Assembly (NCBI GenBank): GCA_963402885.1
Contig: OY727094.1
Location: forward strand, 28,274,501-28,338,500
DNA length: 64,000 nt
From: Antedon bifida
Taxonomy: Eukaryota > Echinodermata > Crinoidea > Comatulida > Antedonidae
Direction: 5' to 3'
Under the pieces are notes generated by a model. That model saw nothing but the letters and a program-made list of their open reading frames with translations. It was not told where the DNA came from and searched no databases. Below, one piece after another: positions 13,701-24,800 of the stretch (its first letter is position 1; each line of letters opens with the position of its first letter). The position numbers and the translations under genes are program-made.

Positions 13701-16700
13701 ACTTAGAGGTTTATGGAAGTCTCTTCGGAACAATATTCATAAGAACTTGATTGCAAACATGATTGCTTTCTATACATTGTTTCTAATCGGCATTGACAAA
13801 ATTGAGTACACGGTAAGTTTATTTGAATTCAGTTGATAATCAATGTTAAACAATGGAGAAATAAGTTATTTCTACATGGTTAAACCAACATATTTCTTGA
13901 CTATTTACACCATTACAAACAATGTAAATACAATGGTAAATAATAACAATATAATAAGAACTGGTGAAAAAAAATTGTTTACCATGATCAAGGCTAAACT
14001 AATTCATCCATATTCATAACTACTTTAAAACGTTCTGTATTATTCTAAGCGTTATTTAGTTACTTAATATATGCTTAGTTTTAAAAAGGCTACATTTCCA
14101 TCATAAGCCATCTTCCATACGGGAATATTGTGTTCGTTAAAAGTCAAATTTTAAATATATATTCACATTGCTTGTAATTAAGATACGAGGTTCTCTTCAA
14201 ATAGAAATGACTAGAAAATGTTTTAGTGTACACTATATTTTATATCAAAATGTATTTAGTGGTGTTTGTGACAGCTAGCCATTGAAAGAAATCATTAAGT
14301 TTAAACTTTCCTGCTCTTAGTGTGTTCGTGTCGTTGCATTTGTGTCCTGTCTTGCAGTTGTGTCACAGGCACAGAGACAGCATAAAGTATACGTACGGCC
14401 AGACTATGTCTCAGAGAGAACCATATATATGCGTTTCACACACACGTCTCAACTCAACGCCAGCCGTAACCGAAAAGCGCAAACAAATAGCACGTTTGTG
14501 CTGCTTTAAATAGAAAGTGTTACGTAATAACAGGAGGACCATGGAATATGTAAATTATCAAGCCAAAAACTAAGACACTACACATACGTACTTACTGAAG
14601 ATGAACACACACTTTAACGATTTTCGCGACTTCCACTATCTATGATGTCATAATTTGTACTTTCCAGATTTATGGCTATTAATGATAGAAATCAACACAA
14701 TATTTATTTCAGATATTCTGTAAAGTTACTTCAGTGTGTCTGTACCTTCTTCTGATGAACATATTTTTTTGGATGTTTGGCGAAGCAGTGTTTCTTGCAT
14801 TCAAGGTGATTTACCGAACACCAAGCCGACACAACAGACTGAGGAATTATATATTGTTCTGTTATTTGGTACCAGTTATGTTAGTTACACCAGTCGCCAT
14901 ATTCAAGTACGATTCATACGGAAATGATTAGTAAGTATTAACAACAATAATATTTATTTTAGGTTTAATTTATTTCTGATAAGCAATGCCTACTAATATT
15001 AGTAACATATGATGATTAAAAAACAGGTTGATAAAAAATCGATATACATTGTTAAATGTACAAGGGTGAATTGCATTTAAATTGGTATGGATTTATCAGT
15101 CACAAGATGTAAGGATCTGTAGGCCTGCCTTTATAAACAAGATTCAAAACAGGTTCTCATTGAATTTACTTTCTCAATAAATACATACTTTATATTTTCC
15201 TAGCTGTTGGTTGGATACACAATCTAATTGGTGTATAGTTGTTCCAGCATCAATAATCATTTTGGTAAGTTTTACCATTTTTATTTTCTATTTTTGCAGA
15301 AAACTTAACAAATACTTCATTTGACTCACAACTGAAAAACAGTATATTCTATATAGGTCTATACTGTACAAGGAAAATCATCTTACACTGACAAATACCA
15401 GCATTTTATGAACGTTGGAATAACAAATCTAGTTCAATAAATTGCAGGCTTGTTTGCCTACTCTGTAAAAAAGCTTCTTATTTTTTCTTAATATAATAGT
15501 TCAATATTCAATTAATTTGAATAAAAACACAAAATGATGGCGCGCACCTCTCAACCCCTCTGATATAAATGTGCTTTTCCCTAAAGCTCTGTCAACAATA
15601 TCAAACTAGAAAATAAAGTGCGATGTTCCAAAATATGGTAGTGATATGACATCATTATGTCCATATATGGGCGCATCACATTTTTTTTGTATTTTGATAG
15701 TTTATACAGCTTCAGAAAGATGCTGACCTCTACAAAATAATAGTTATAACTTAATTTATAGTTTAGCTTGGTGATTCTTGTTATGATGGTTCGCATTATT
15801 TATCAACGAGCTGGAACAAATTTAAGAATGGGGAGAAGTGAAACAGAGGATCACAGGCAGCTGAGGTAACGTTATTCAGCCCTCTATATCTAAGACGATT
15901 TACTGGCAATTTAAAATGTCAGATTTAGAGCAAGCGGTGCACATTGCCGAACAGAATAAATAATCAGGCATAGAGCGTCTATGTGCACGTACAAATACAA
16001 TTATTATTAGTCTTAAAAATGTTATCTTAAGCCTCATTTGCACTACCTAACTTTTGTTTGTAAACTCCGAGCTACTACAGGTTGTCCGTTTGAGGATCAC
16101 ATGGTCTTCAACTCCTTAATTCATCAGCTTGCTTTATAAGTAAACTAAACTTAATGTTGTTTAGTGTTAACTTGGAAAAAGCCTTTTACTTAAAAAAAAA
16201 CTTTTCTAACCGATACTTAAAAGATTACATTCTTCAGTTAGAAAAGTATCGTAATTAATAATAAATTAGCAAGGGTTAATAATGCATTTCTACTTTCACT
16301 TTAAAAGAAAATTAATTTCTTATTTTCGTTTAGAAAGTCAGTGAAGGGCGCTGTATTTCTAGTCCCTATTCTGGGTGTCACGTGGATTTTTGGACCACTT
16401 TCTGTAAATGAGGAATCCCTCTTTATGCAGTATTTGTTTGTGATATTGAACTCGTTTCAAGGCGTGTTTATATTCATTGTCTACTGTTTGCTGGACAACG
16501 AGGTAAATTGATATTCTTCATATGTAATTCACTCATTTGTGTTTCAATGTGGATGATATTGTTGATTATTCTTGCGTGGGATATGTACCGGCCTCGCAGT
16601 CTTGTTGTAGACATGACACACCATTTGAAAATCAGATTAATTTGAAGTTACCAAACGCAATTTGAAATCAAACATTAATTATACCATTAAGAAGTCTAAC

Positions 16701-16959
16701 AAAATATGGCATTATTGCACTCATAAAAGCTACAAAAAGAGGAATACATTTCGTACGGAAATTTTTTTATTTTTTCCTATTTTACTCTTTATAATTTAAC
16801 CCAAATGAATCTCATTCCAATTTTGTTTCACGATCATTTCTTTCATTTAGTAATTAAAGTTAAGATTTGGTTTGTGATTTTTAGGTTCAAACACATTGGA
16901 AGAATCTGAGAAAAGGTCAAGTAGACACAGTTGCAAATACACAAACCAGTCGCACGTAA
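5315..16959 (+). CDS. Adhesion GPCR 1: SUEL lectin, HYR, GPS, 7TM
   Basis: Predicted cell-surface receptor of the adhesion GPCR class, about 697 aa. Exons: 5315-5375, 6187-6474, 7938-8171, 8675-8769, 9238-9343, 9464-9562, 10087-10162, 11478-11571, 12106-12197, 12608-12719, 12893-12996, 13707-13812, 14713-14930, 15204-15264, 15762-15865, 16334-16502, 16885-16959. All joints keep frame. Residues 1-20 are a hydrophobic signal sequence. Residues 21-116 match galactose/rhamnose-binding (SUEL) lectins (ANYGRT, NTDC, FVDKCPGTYKYMNITYEC). Residues 117-194 are an HYR domain (GSLFPIGET, CSFSVFVEG). Exons 4-9 form the GAIN-like stalk. The GPS motif CRCNHLTSF predicts self-cleavage between L406 and T407. 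Seven helices span about 425-680; the cytoplasmic tail is only about 24 residues. The ATG at 5315 is chosen because it opens the signal sequence. The exon 3 acceptor could be 3 bases earlier. Ligand and G protein are unknown. Confidence 0.85.
5700..5880 (+). repeat. Possible 3' end of a non-LTR or SINE-type element
   Basis: A block of different base composition inside intron 1 of the first GPCR ends in GTATCGAAATAAATCAAATCAAATCAAATT. A short tandem AAATC tail of this sort is typical of CR1/L2-like retroelements and the SINEs that use them. A reverse-strand stretch at 22160-22200 has a comparable (AATTC)n-type end. No coding part is visible. Confidence 0.35.
6902..7745. repeat. Composite repeat: two (CAGA)n arrays around a CpG-rich block
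   Basis: Inside intron 2 of the first GPCR. A (CAGA/CCGA) array at about 6950-7023 is preceded by ATGCATAGTGATACCGGACC and followed by CGACATAGTGAACTATA. A longer, almost pure CAGA array at 7625-7714 has nearly the same flanks. Between them lies sequence unusually rich in CpG and GCGC (for example around 7205-7240 and 7318-7352). A third array with the same flanks sits in intron 2 of the second GPCR at 19710-19822. Shared flanks show that the array is part of an interspersed element, not an independent microsatellite. Peptides with repeated DRQT or CLSV come from this array and are not genes. Confidence 0.6.
8132..8530 (+). repeat. Tandem duplication of the exon 3 end and following intron
   Basis: The last 40 or so bases of the HYR exon plus about 150 bases of intron (8132-8325) recur at 8328-8530 with roughly 90% identity by eye. 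The second copy keeps the GTTGAAG|GTGGGT donor-like sequence but has no acceptor in front of it. It should therefore be a dead partial exon or an alternative donor. Confidence 0.75.
13105..13375 (+). repeat. 32-base minisatellite in GPCR 1 intron 11
   Basis: The unit TTTGGTAATATTATTGGTTC followed by CGTAACTGTGTC is repeated about eight times. The middle copies are almost identical and the outer ones diverged. It lies between the TM1 and TM2 exons and is absent from the matching intron of the second GPCR. Confidence 0.85.
15582..15713. repeat. MITE-like element, family 1
   Basis: A degenerate copy in the intron between exons 14 and 15 of GPCR 1. It has TAAAGCTCTGTCAACAATAT at the left and TTTATACAGCTT at the right, with the conserved AAATATGGTAGTGATATGAC core. 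Confidence 0.65.
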
Positions 16960-18822
16960 AAGAAGAATAAACGACGCCTCATACAAACTTTTTAAAATTA
17001 TTGCAGAATGTAGTTGTTTATAATACTGATTATTTTTTACTTAGCATTTACTTCTGGCTGAAATGAACAGAACTCTTAAGAGCAGAAAACATTTTCTATT
17101 TTATTAATATAAAATTTAAAAAACAGACAACGAAATAGAAGTCACAGAAGTTTCTCCAATTTAGCGTAAAATGCTGCGCAGTGCACCTCATAAGTTCTTG
17201 TTTAATATTTACACCTCTAATATATGTATTGTAATATCATAAAATTAAAAGATACATTGCTACACGACGTATTATTTGTTTGTGGTTCGCTCTCACACTT
17301 ATATATTCAAATCATACATTTCTGAGTTCTGATTGGTTGAACAATTTCTCCACGTCACAACAAGTAGGTAGAATATTAATGGCATTGGAATTAGTCAACG
17401 TTTTTGATTCGTGCGAATAAATTCGTCTAAAACAGGCTTAAAGATGAATTTCTACTAACGTGACTTCTAGAAGTCGTTTCAGACTAACACCGACGTACGG
17501 TCTGGTAAGTAATACCTATTATGTATCCCCTCAGAAGACGATTAACGTATTTCTGTGGGTCTTTTTTTCGTTTCATTCAATACATGTAATGTATCTTTAT
17601 TCTAACTTAGTTATTACTAGGTTTATACAAAAAACTTGTAAGGAGTGCATGTTTTCCCAAATATTTTCTAGTAATGTGTGACGACAACATTTGATGTATT
17701 GTTGTGCCATAGTAATACGATTTATGATATTAATTCATATTTCTGTAGTTGTATTTCTCTATAATGAATAAAGAAACTTCAAATGAAAATGGTTTGTATT
17801 TTAGTATAAGCGAAGTTTGTACTCTGTAGTGTCATACTCCAAATGATACTCTTTCAATTGGACACTGAGCTCGCCTTGTCAAAATAGGAACTCGTAACAG
17901 TCCTTTTATCTTATGTATGGCTGCGAAAAATACCAACAGTACTGTACCATGTACATAATCTCCGCGGCGCGCGGTGTCTGTTAAGGGGCGTGGAACTGAT
18001 CGTGTAGCAGCCACAGATATAATATACACTTTGATCTCCGGCGCTCAGCATCCTGTTGTTAGATTACCTTGGTTAAACAATTACTTTTCATAAAAAGTCT
18101 TTTGTGATTAAAGTCAGTTGTCAATTGGGTCAAAGGTAGGTGGAGCAAAATCCATTTTTTAACAAAGCTGAGAATTTTAAGTAAGACTAACACAGTGAAG
18201 AAGAGATGTTTCAACATTTTGGCAAGTTTCCTGCGCTGATTGTAGCCTAGAAGATACATACTTCTCAGTTTCCTCATCGAGAAAACATATTTATAGAAGT
18301 TGGTAATCACAAATCGTTTTTAATATTTCTGTCTTTTGACTGAAAGTAGAATTTGTGTGCATATGACGTAGGTACTTCTTACTGTAAGTTTAATAAAATA
18401 ACCAACGCTGGTCATGATTCTTCTTCATTATCCAATAAAACCTAGTTAATTATTTTCAAATATACTTGACATACATTTTGTTATATGTGACTTTCGACAT
18501 GTAGCAAATGATTCCAAAGCGCAAATGTTGAATAAATATTGTAAAAAGTTAATAAACTATATTATTTTAATATGTTATGTTTGTTCGTTGTTGAGAATTG
18601 CTAGGCCTAGACCTATAAATATTATGAAATTATTATGTATCTCGAGGAGATTAGTATTACATTTGACTTTAATGTCCAACATAATATTGACTTTGACTAA
18701 TTAAAACTGTTTTGTGTACATTTTATATTTGATTGCAATATACTATAACTGACGATTCGCAGAAATCTTCTTTTAATATTCAGTAATGCTTCTTACGAAT
18801 TGCATTCACGTAGGATGAAATA
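16960..18822. other. Spacer between the two adhesion GPCR genes
   Basis: Holds the 3' flank of GPCR 1 (an AATAAA occurs at 16966, very close to the stop) and about 1.8 kb upstream of GPCR 2. I see no coding exon and no repeat copy that I can name. The open frames on either strand lack domain features and splice context. Confidence 0.55.
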
Positions 18823-21800
18823 ATGCAGACTGATAGCCGAAGAACCGAGTGTTGGTGGCGGGCAATGCTATTCGCTGGATTATTTACTGGCTTATTTACG
18901 ATATCTGCATGTTGTATTGACAAAGGTAAAAAAAACGTTTATTTAACACAATTTGGCTGAGTTATAGTGACCACACGTCTCAAAATTTGGTTAAACCAAT
19001 AAATACAAAATATGTAAATTAATACAATAATAATACAATTCTTAAATCATATTTTGGTCTTCATTATATCCATTAGCATTATTCTCAGTATATATCAATA
19101 CTATTTTCACAGGTCCATCAAAATGTTCCAAATCTGGAAACGAAGAATGTGAGTTGAAATGTGGCTGTCCGTCTAAAATACAAGTGATATATGCCCTATA
19201 TTATTCTTACAACGATAAATGTAACGAACCAGAAATACTAAGTGGACAACTAATACCAGAGGAAGAGGAAGACGTTACATGCGATATCTCTAAAACGTGT
19301 GACGATCTCTCGACATGTACAATCTGTTCTAAATCTGGAAACGTAGAATGTGAGTTGAAATATGGCTGTCCGTCTAAAATCCTAGTGATATATGCCCGAT
19401 ATCCTTTTGACAACGATAGATGTAACTATACATACCATAATCCAGGAATACAAGGCGCACAACCAATACCACGAATACCAACAGAACCACCAATAGATGA
19501 GGAAAAAGACGTTACATACAATATCTCTAAATTATGTGACGATCTGTCCACATGTACAATTTCAGAGAGATTCACAGATAAATGTGTGCGTCTGGTTGTT
19601 GAACATAAATGTATAATGCCATCAGGTAATCTTAATTTATGAAATGCTAGGCAGAATGAAACTTTTAAATTTTTAATATTTATCCAGGTTAAAAAACCTT
19701 TCTTAAATATAACAAGGTCAACAGCCATTAAGTCGCGTGCTACAATGCATAGTGATACCGGACCGACAGACAGACAGAACGACAGACAGACCGACCAACC
19801 GACCGACATAGTGAACTATAGAGTCGCGTCCACGCGACTAAAAAGAAGGCAAAAAAGGTTTTAGTTTTGTGAAAAGAAATGAGCTAGCTTTAAATGAAGT
19901 ATTTTTAGAGAATTTTGTATCTGGCTGTAGATAACTAAAAGTTTATACGATACCTTTTATATACAGGATTAGCTTTTATTTATTTGATTCCAAAATACTA
20001 AAACTGAGTGATTTTATGGTAAATGTTGTTGATGAAGAGGAAACAACATGATACAACGATTAAAAAAAGATTTAACGTTTTGGAATAATGTCTAAAATTA
20101 TGTTTTGTTTCACACATAGCTACGTGTCCTGATGACGTGACTGAATGCGCTGATGATGTACTACAGCAAGCACACGTATCATGGGAACCCGCGAATGTTC
20201 ACCACACCCAGGCCAGTGAATTTAAATATACACCAAGTAATGGATCTCTGTTTCCTATTGGAGAAACGATTGTAAACGCCACGGCAAATATAACTGAATG
20301 CAGCAACGACATCGTTTCATGCTCGTTCTCCGTCTTCGTTGAAGGTGAGTTAAGAATGAAAACAGTTCTAATCAAACTGATTAGTTTAAAGATAACAAAG
20401 AATACTTCTAACTTTAATTACCGGGAAACAATTTTAGTTGTAAAATTAAATTAATGTTCAGTCTTTCATTCATTAAACACATTGACTTCAGCATCCATTC
20501 TTAAATTATTTTATTGCATTATATTTTTTAAATTTTTAAGGTGAAACAGTTTCTGCTTAAACGGCTTCATTTATTTAAAAATATGAAGTCGTTTAAGCAG
20601 AAACTATTTCACTTTTTTACATGCCTTCATTTGTGGTTTAAGATATTCAAAACATACCATAATTCACTAAGCACTCGGGTCCAATCAATGCCATATATTA
20701 TTAGTGAAAATCTGTACATTGTCCTTATTTTTCAAGGCAATCTAAAATCCTTATTGACATGAATTCAAAATACGTCAATGTTTAAAATGATCGACTTATT
20801 TATTGGTTTTTAGATTGTATGCCTAGCTCATGTAATTCAAATGAATCTGCGTCTGCAGACTGCATTTTACATCATACCAAGCAATCCAATAGCAGTGCAA
20901 TTTATGTAAGTGATTTTATACTTTAATACCAAACCTCGGTAACTTCTAACGAATTTGTTATGAAAAGAAAATATCCGAAAATAAACAAAATTTGAGATGT
21001 TTCTAATGTTTGTTTTTTTTAATTTTACGGACGCTTATTAACATTATTTTATCCAGGCCTATAGGCCTATTTCAGTTCCAACTTCTCTTGAATAAGGTCT
21101 TCAACTTTATTAAACCACTGATTTGTTTTGTTTTTTTCAGACTGAATTTGAAATTGCAAACGGTGCTGCTGAAATGGATATTATTATGCAACATTCACGA
21201 GAAATTACAGAAATGGAGTTACTTGAAATAGATAATCCTTCTCTAAGTGAGTAAACATCAATTCTTTTCAATATTTATTCTACATTTAGGTACATAATGG
21301 TACCTAAAGTTTCAGTATGTTATGTTCAGTATAATAATTTAACTCATAGTTTCACGGCATGTGTTTCTTCAAGATCCTTGAAAACATATAGAATGAGTTG
21401 CTATTCACTTGAACTTTAACCACGGCAGTCAGTCGTCTAATAAAGTCGTCTGTTTATCAAGTAGTAAATACAATTATATTCGAGTGTCAGTTGGCGAGTA
21501 TTTTTTGTCATTATATTTTCTGGGCCCTTTCACTCTTAATTAATTTCTATGACGTGTTCGATATTTTGACTTTTTTTTTAAACAGAAGGGGTTATTTCCG
21601 TAATCTCTGAGGAGGAATCATCAAGCAACTATTCAAAAGTGTTCAAGTTCAGTAACATTTCCGTTAACCTCGGATTCAACTACACAGGTACGGGAGTTGG
21701 TGGTGTGTGTGGTTGGCGTGGGAGAGGTTTTTCCTCACAGCAGAGGATTACTCCAGATGACTGTCACTTTAAATATCATATCACAAACATCACCAGCACC

Positions 21801-24800
21801 AATATACTTATCATTTATTCTTTTATCACCATTGCGTCATTTATTAAACACTATCCCTATTGCTATCAATGTCATCATTATTAATAAGATTATGCTTGTT
21901 CTTTTTTTTCATAACAATCATCGACTAAACCGTAATTCGTCATTATGAATTATTAATACACATTTTTATTTTTTTAATGGTTTATTTTCAGGTGAAGTAA
22001 CAGTGGTGGCATTATTTTGGGAATATGAGTTTATACTTACTCCAAAGCTAAGCGTGAATATTACGGGGTAATAACTAATATTTGTCAATCAATCTGTAAC
22101 AGGTTTAACGTAGGTCCCATTGGTACGGTACTGATATCGTACGAATCTTAAAAGGAATATAATGAAAATTCAATTCAAATTTATTTACCTCCCTTGGGAG
22201 AAACATATGAAAGCTGTAAAATAAAACACATCAAAATGAAAAATCACCACTTAAACACCGATTCTTGTACGATATACATTTTAGAGACAGCTTGACAGGC
22301 TTCTTACTGTACGAGAATCGGCTGTTTTAAAAAGTGCGAAAAGAGGAAAGGATTGAAGTGGTTATGGATGGACATGCTTAGACAGGGTTTAAGATTGTTC
22401 GCTAAAATATAATTATATAATTTATTTTCCAATGATTCCATAAGCATTGATTTCATTAAATCGAATTTAAATTTTGCAGTGATTTGATGTACTTTATGAA
22501 TTCTGGAATGATTTCTGTATCAGCATATGATGTAAATGAAAATCCAATTAACACCAACGTGGACTATGTTATACAAGTAAGAATAGTTCTTATGTCTAGA
22601 TTGTTCATTGTCCTCATTGTTGTACTGCAACATTCCAATAGACATAAGTTTTAAATTGTATTTGCAATAAAAAATAAAATCATTAATATATTTAATTTAA
22701 ATGAATTATACTTTGTTATATATGTAACAAAATGACAGAATAGACATTTGAATTTCTGTGTTTATATTTATCAATATTCTTAATTTAAACTCTATCAACA
22801 GGTTTTGGAGACGGATCAACAATTAGTTGAATCGCTTAAGTTGATGAATTATAACTTAACATACGTGTGTGGATTCATCGATCTCGAAACTCAGTAAGAT
22901 ATCTTTGAAATAACTAATAACTTAAATTTGCTAATAATTATAATAAAGTAATTCATGTTATGAATATTATTTGGATCTTCTTTCTATATCATGTACAGTA
23001 GCCATTTTTATAATTGTTTAATATTTAATTGATTCATCACTCTTTCTTTTATTGGAGTCAAACACCTTTTTAATTTATATAAATACGATAAAAATAAACT
23101 AATCTATTATTTTGTTGTTGGAATTGTTTACTATTTAGGGAATGGTCAACATCCGGGTGTTACGTTGTCATCACCGACGTCACAGTATGCAGATGTAATC
23201 ACCTGACAAGTTTTGCCGTGTTGATGCAGGTTACACCATATGAGGTAATCTGACAATGACATTTTTAACGTGCCTTTCTTACAGTTTCGATCTACAATTT
23301 ACAAAGCATTCTCTTTCTATTTTATCCGTTGTGTTATTATTTTCAATGTTTTTTCAGCCTGAATCTATTCATGAAGAAGTTCTTTCCGCTCTTACTACAA
23401 TTGGATTAATCATGTCCATAATTCTACTAACAATAACTGAAACTGTATATGTTCTACTTAAGTAAGGCGTTTTGTTATTCTCTGAAATACATTAATTTAC
23501 ATTATTCATTAGATTTGTAAAATATCATATCATTAATCATTATCATTATAATTCTTGTCAGATATTTCATTATAATTGCCCTAATTACCAGTCTATATAT
23601 TTTTTCTTTATTCTCACAATGCATATATTTATAGTGGTAGCACTGTGAACATAGTACAACAAAATATAAACATTTAAACAAAAAACCGGACAGTATATTA
23701 GATTTAAAATTATGTTGTAATTACTTGTGTTGGTTTCTTCTCGTTTTGTTTTTGCTGTTATTACCATTGCTTTTTACTTTGGTCATCATTGTTGTTTTTG
23801 TCGTTGTTCTTAGTAATATTTTTGTTGGTATCATACAGAAATAATAAAAGATCCACAACAAAAAATCGGGTTGGGGTTGGTTCCCTTGTGTGTTTCTTGG
23901 GAAAGTTTCCACTTAATACGAGTGTCTACAATAGAAGGGTTCTACTGTATGTGTTGTGGAAATTATCACATATTTCGTCAAAGATATTGCTTTTTTGTTT
24001 TCCGCCTTCGTAATAGTGTTGCTATCATCTCTCTGGTGTTGTTATGGCTACTGATTCATTATTTTTTCTAATTTATTCTCAAATTTACTATTAACATTAT
24101 TCTTTATGTAGAGGGCTATGGAAGTCGCTTAGGAACAACATTCATAAGAACTTGATTGCAAACATGATTGCTTTTTATACATTTTTCCTGATCGGGATTG
24201 AAAAAACTCACAATACGGTGAGTTTCCTATATCTGGATTTACTCATAGTCTACACTTTCAAACCTGAGTAAACTCAGAGCTTGACAAGAAAGCCTGAGAT
24301 TGGATTCGCTGAGGTCACAAATCGATGAAGATGCATGGCCTAAAGCTTAGTGTGAACTAGAAAATATTAGTTTGCAAACAATAGCAAACTCTTCTAGTTC
24401 AGCCTAGTCTACTGTACAAATCTTCAACAATTTATCATTTTGTTTCCTAACTGCTGGTTTGCTCCTGCTAAAGTTTGCTATTGTACACTAGCTTAACTTC
24501 TGGCAAGGTTTAATGCATTTTGCCTTTGTCAACTGGTCTAGAAAACTTTGTTTATTGTTAGGTTTGCAAAATATAGTTTCCTAGTTTGCATTCTTGACAA
24601 TCTATTTTGCTGAGGTGTATGAACTCGAAGCAATTCACAGTCTTTTTAGTCATGGGATTCTGCAAACAAAAATGTGACAACTTCTAAAGAGCCTCTCCAC
24701 CAACCAGTGCAAAATAAATTGAAGTTTGCTTTAGTGTAGACTGATTTTGGATTTGGTTATTGTTAGTGATGCTAAAGGAAGGTTGGTAACATTATATAAA

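Noticed and set aside
14322-14513. 63-codon frame in GPCR 1 intron 12
   Set aside because: No domain, no matching sequence in the paralogue's intron, and no need for an extra exon between TM2 and TM3.
19207-19809. Minus-strand open frames opposite the lectin exon of GPCR 2
   Set aside because: They are shadows of the coding exon and of the CAGA element; the plus strand has lectin motifs and splice sites.
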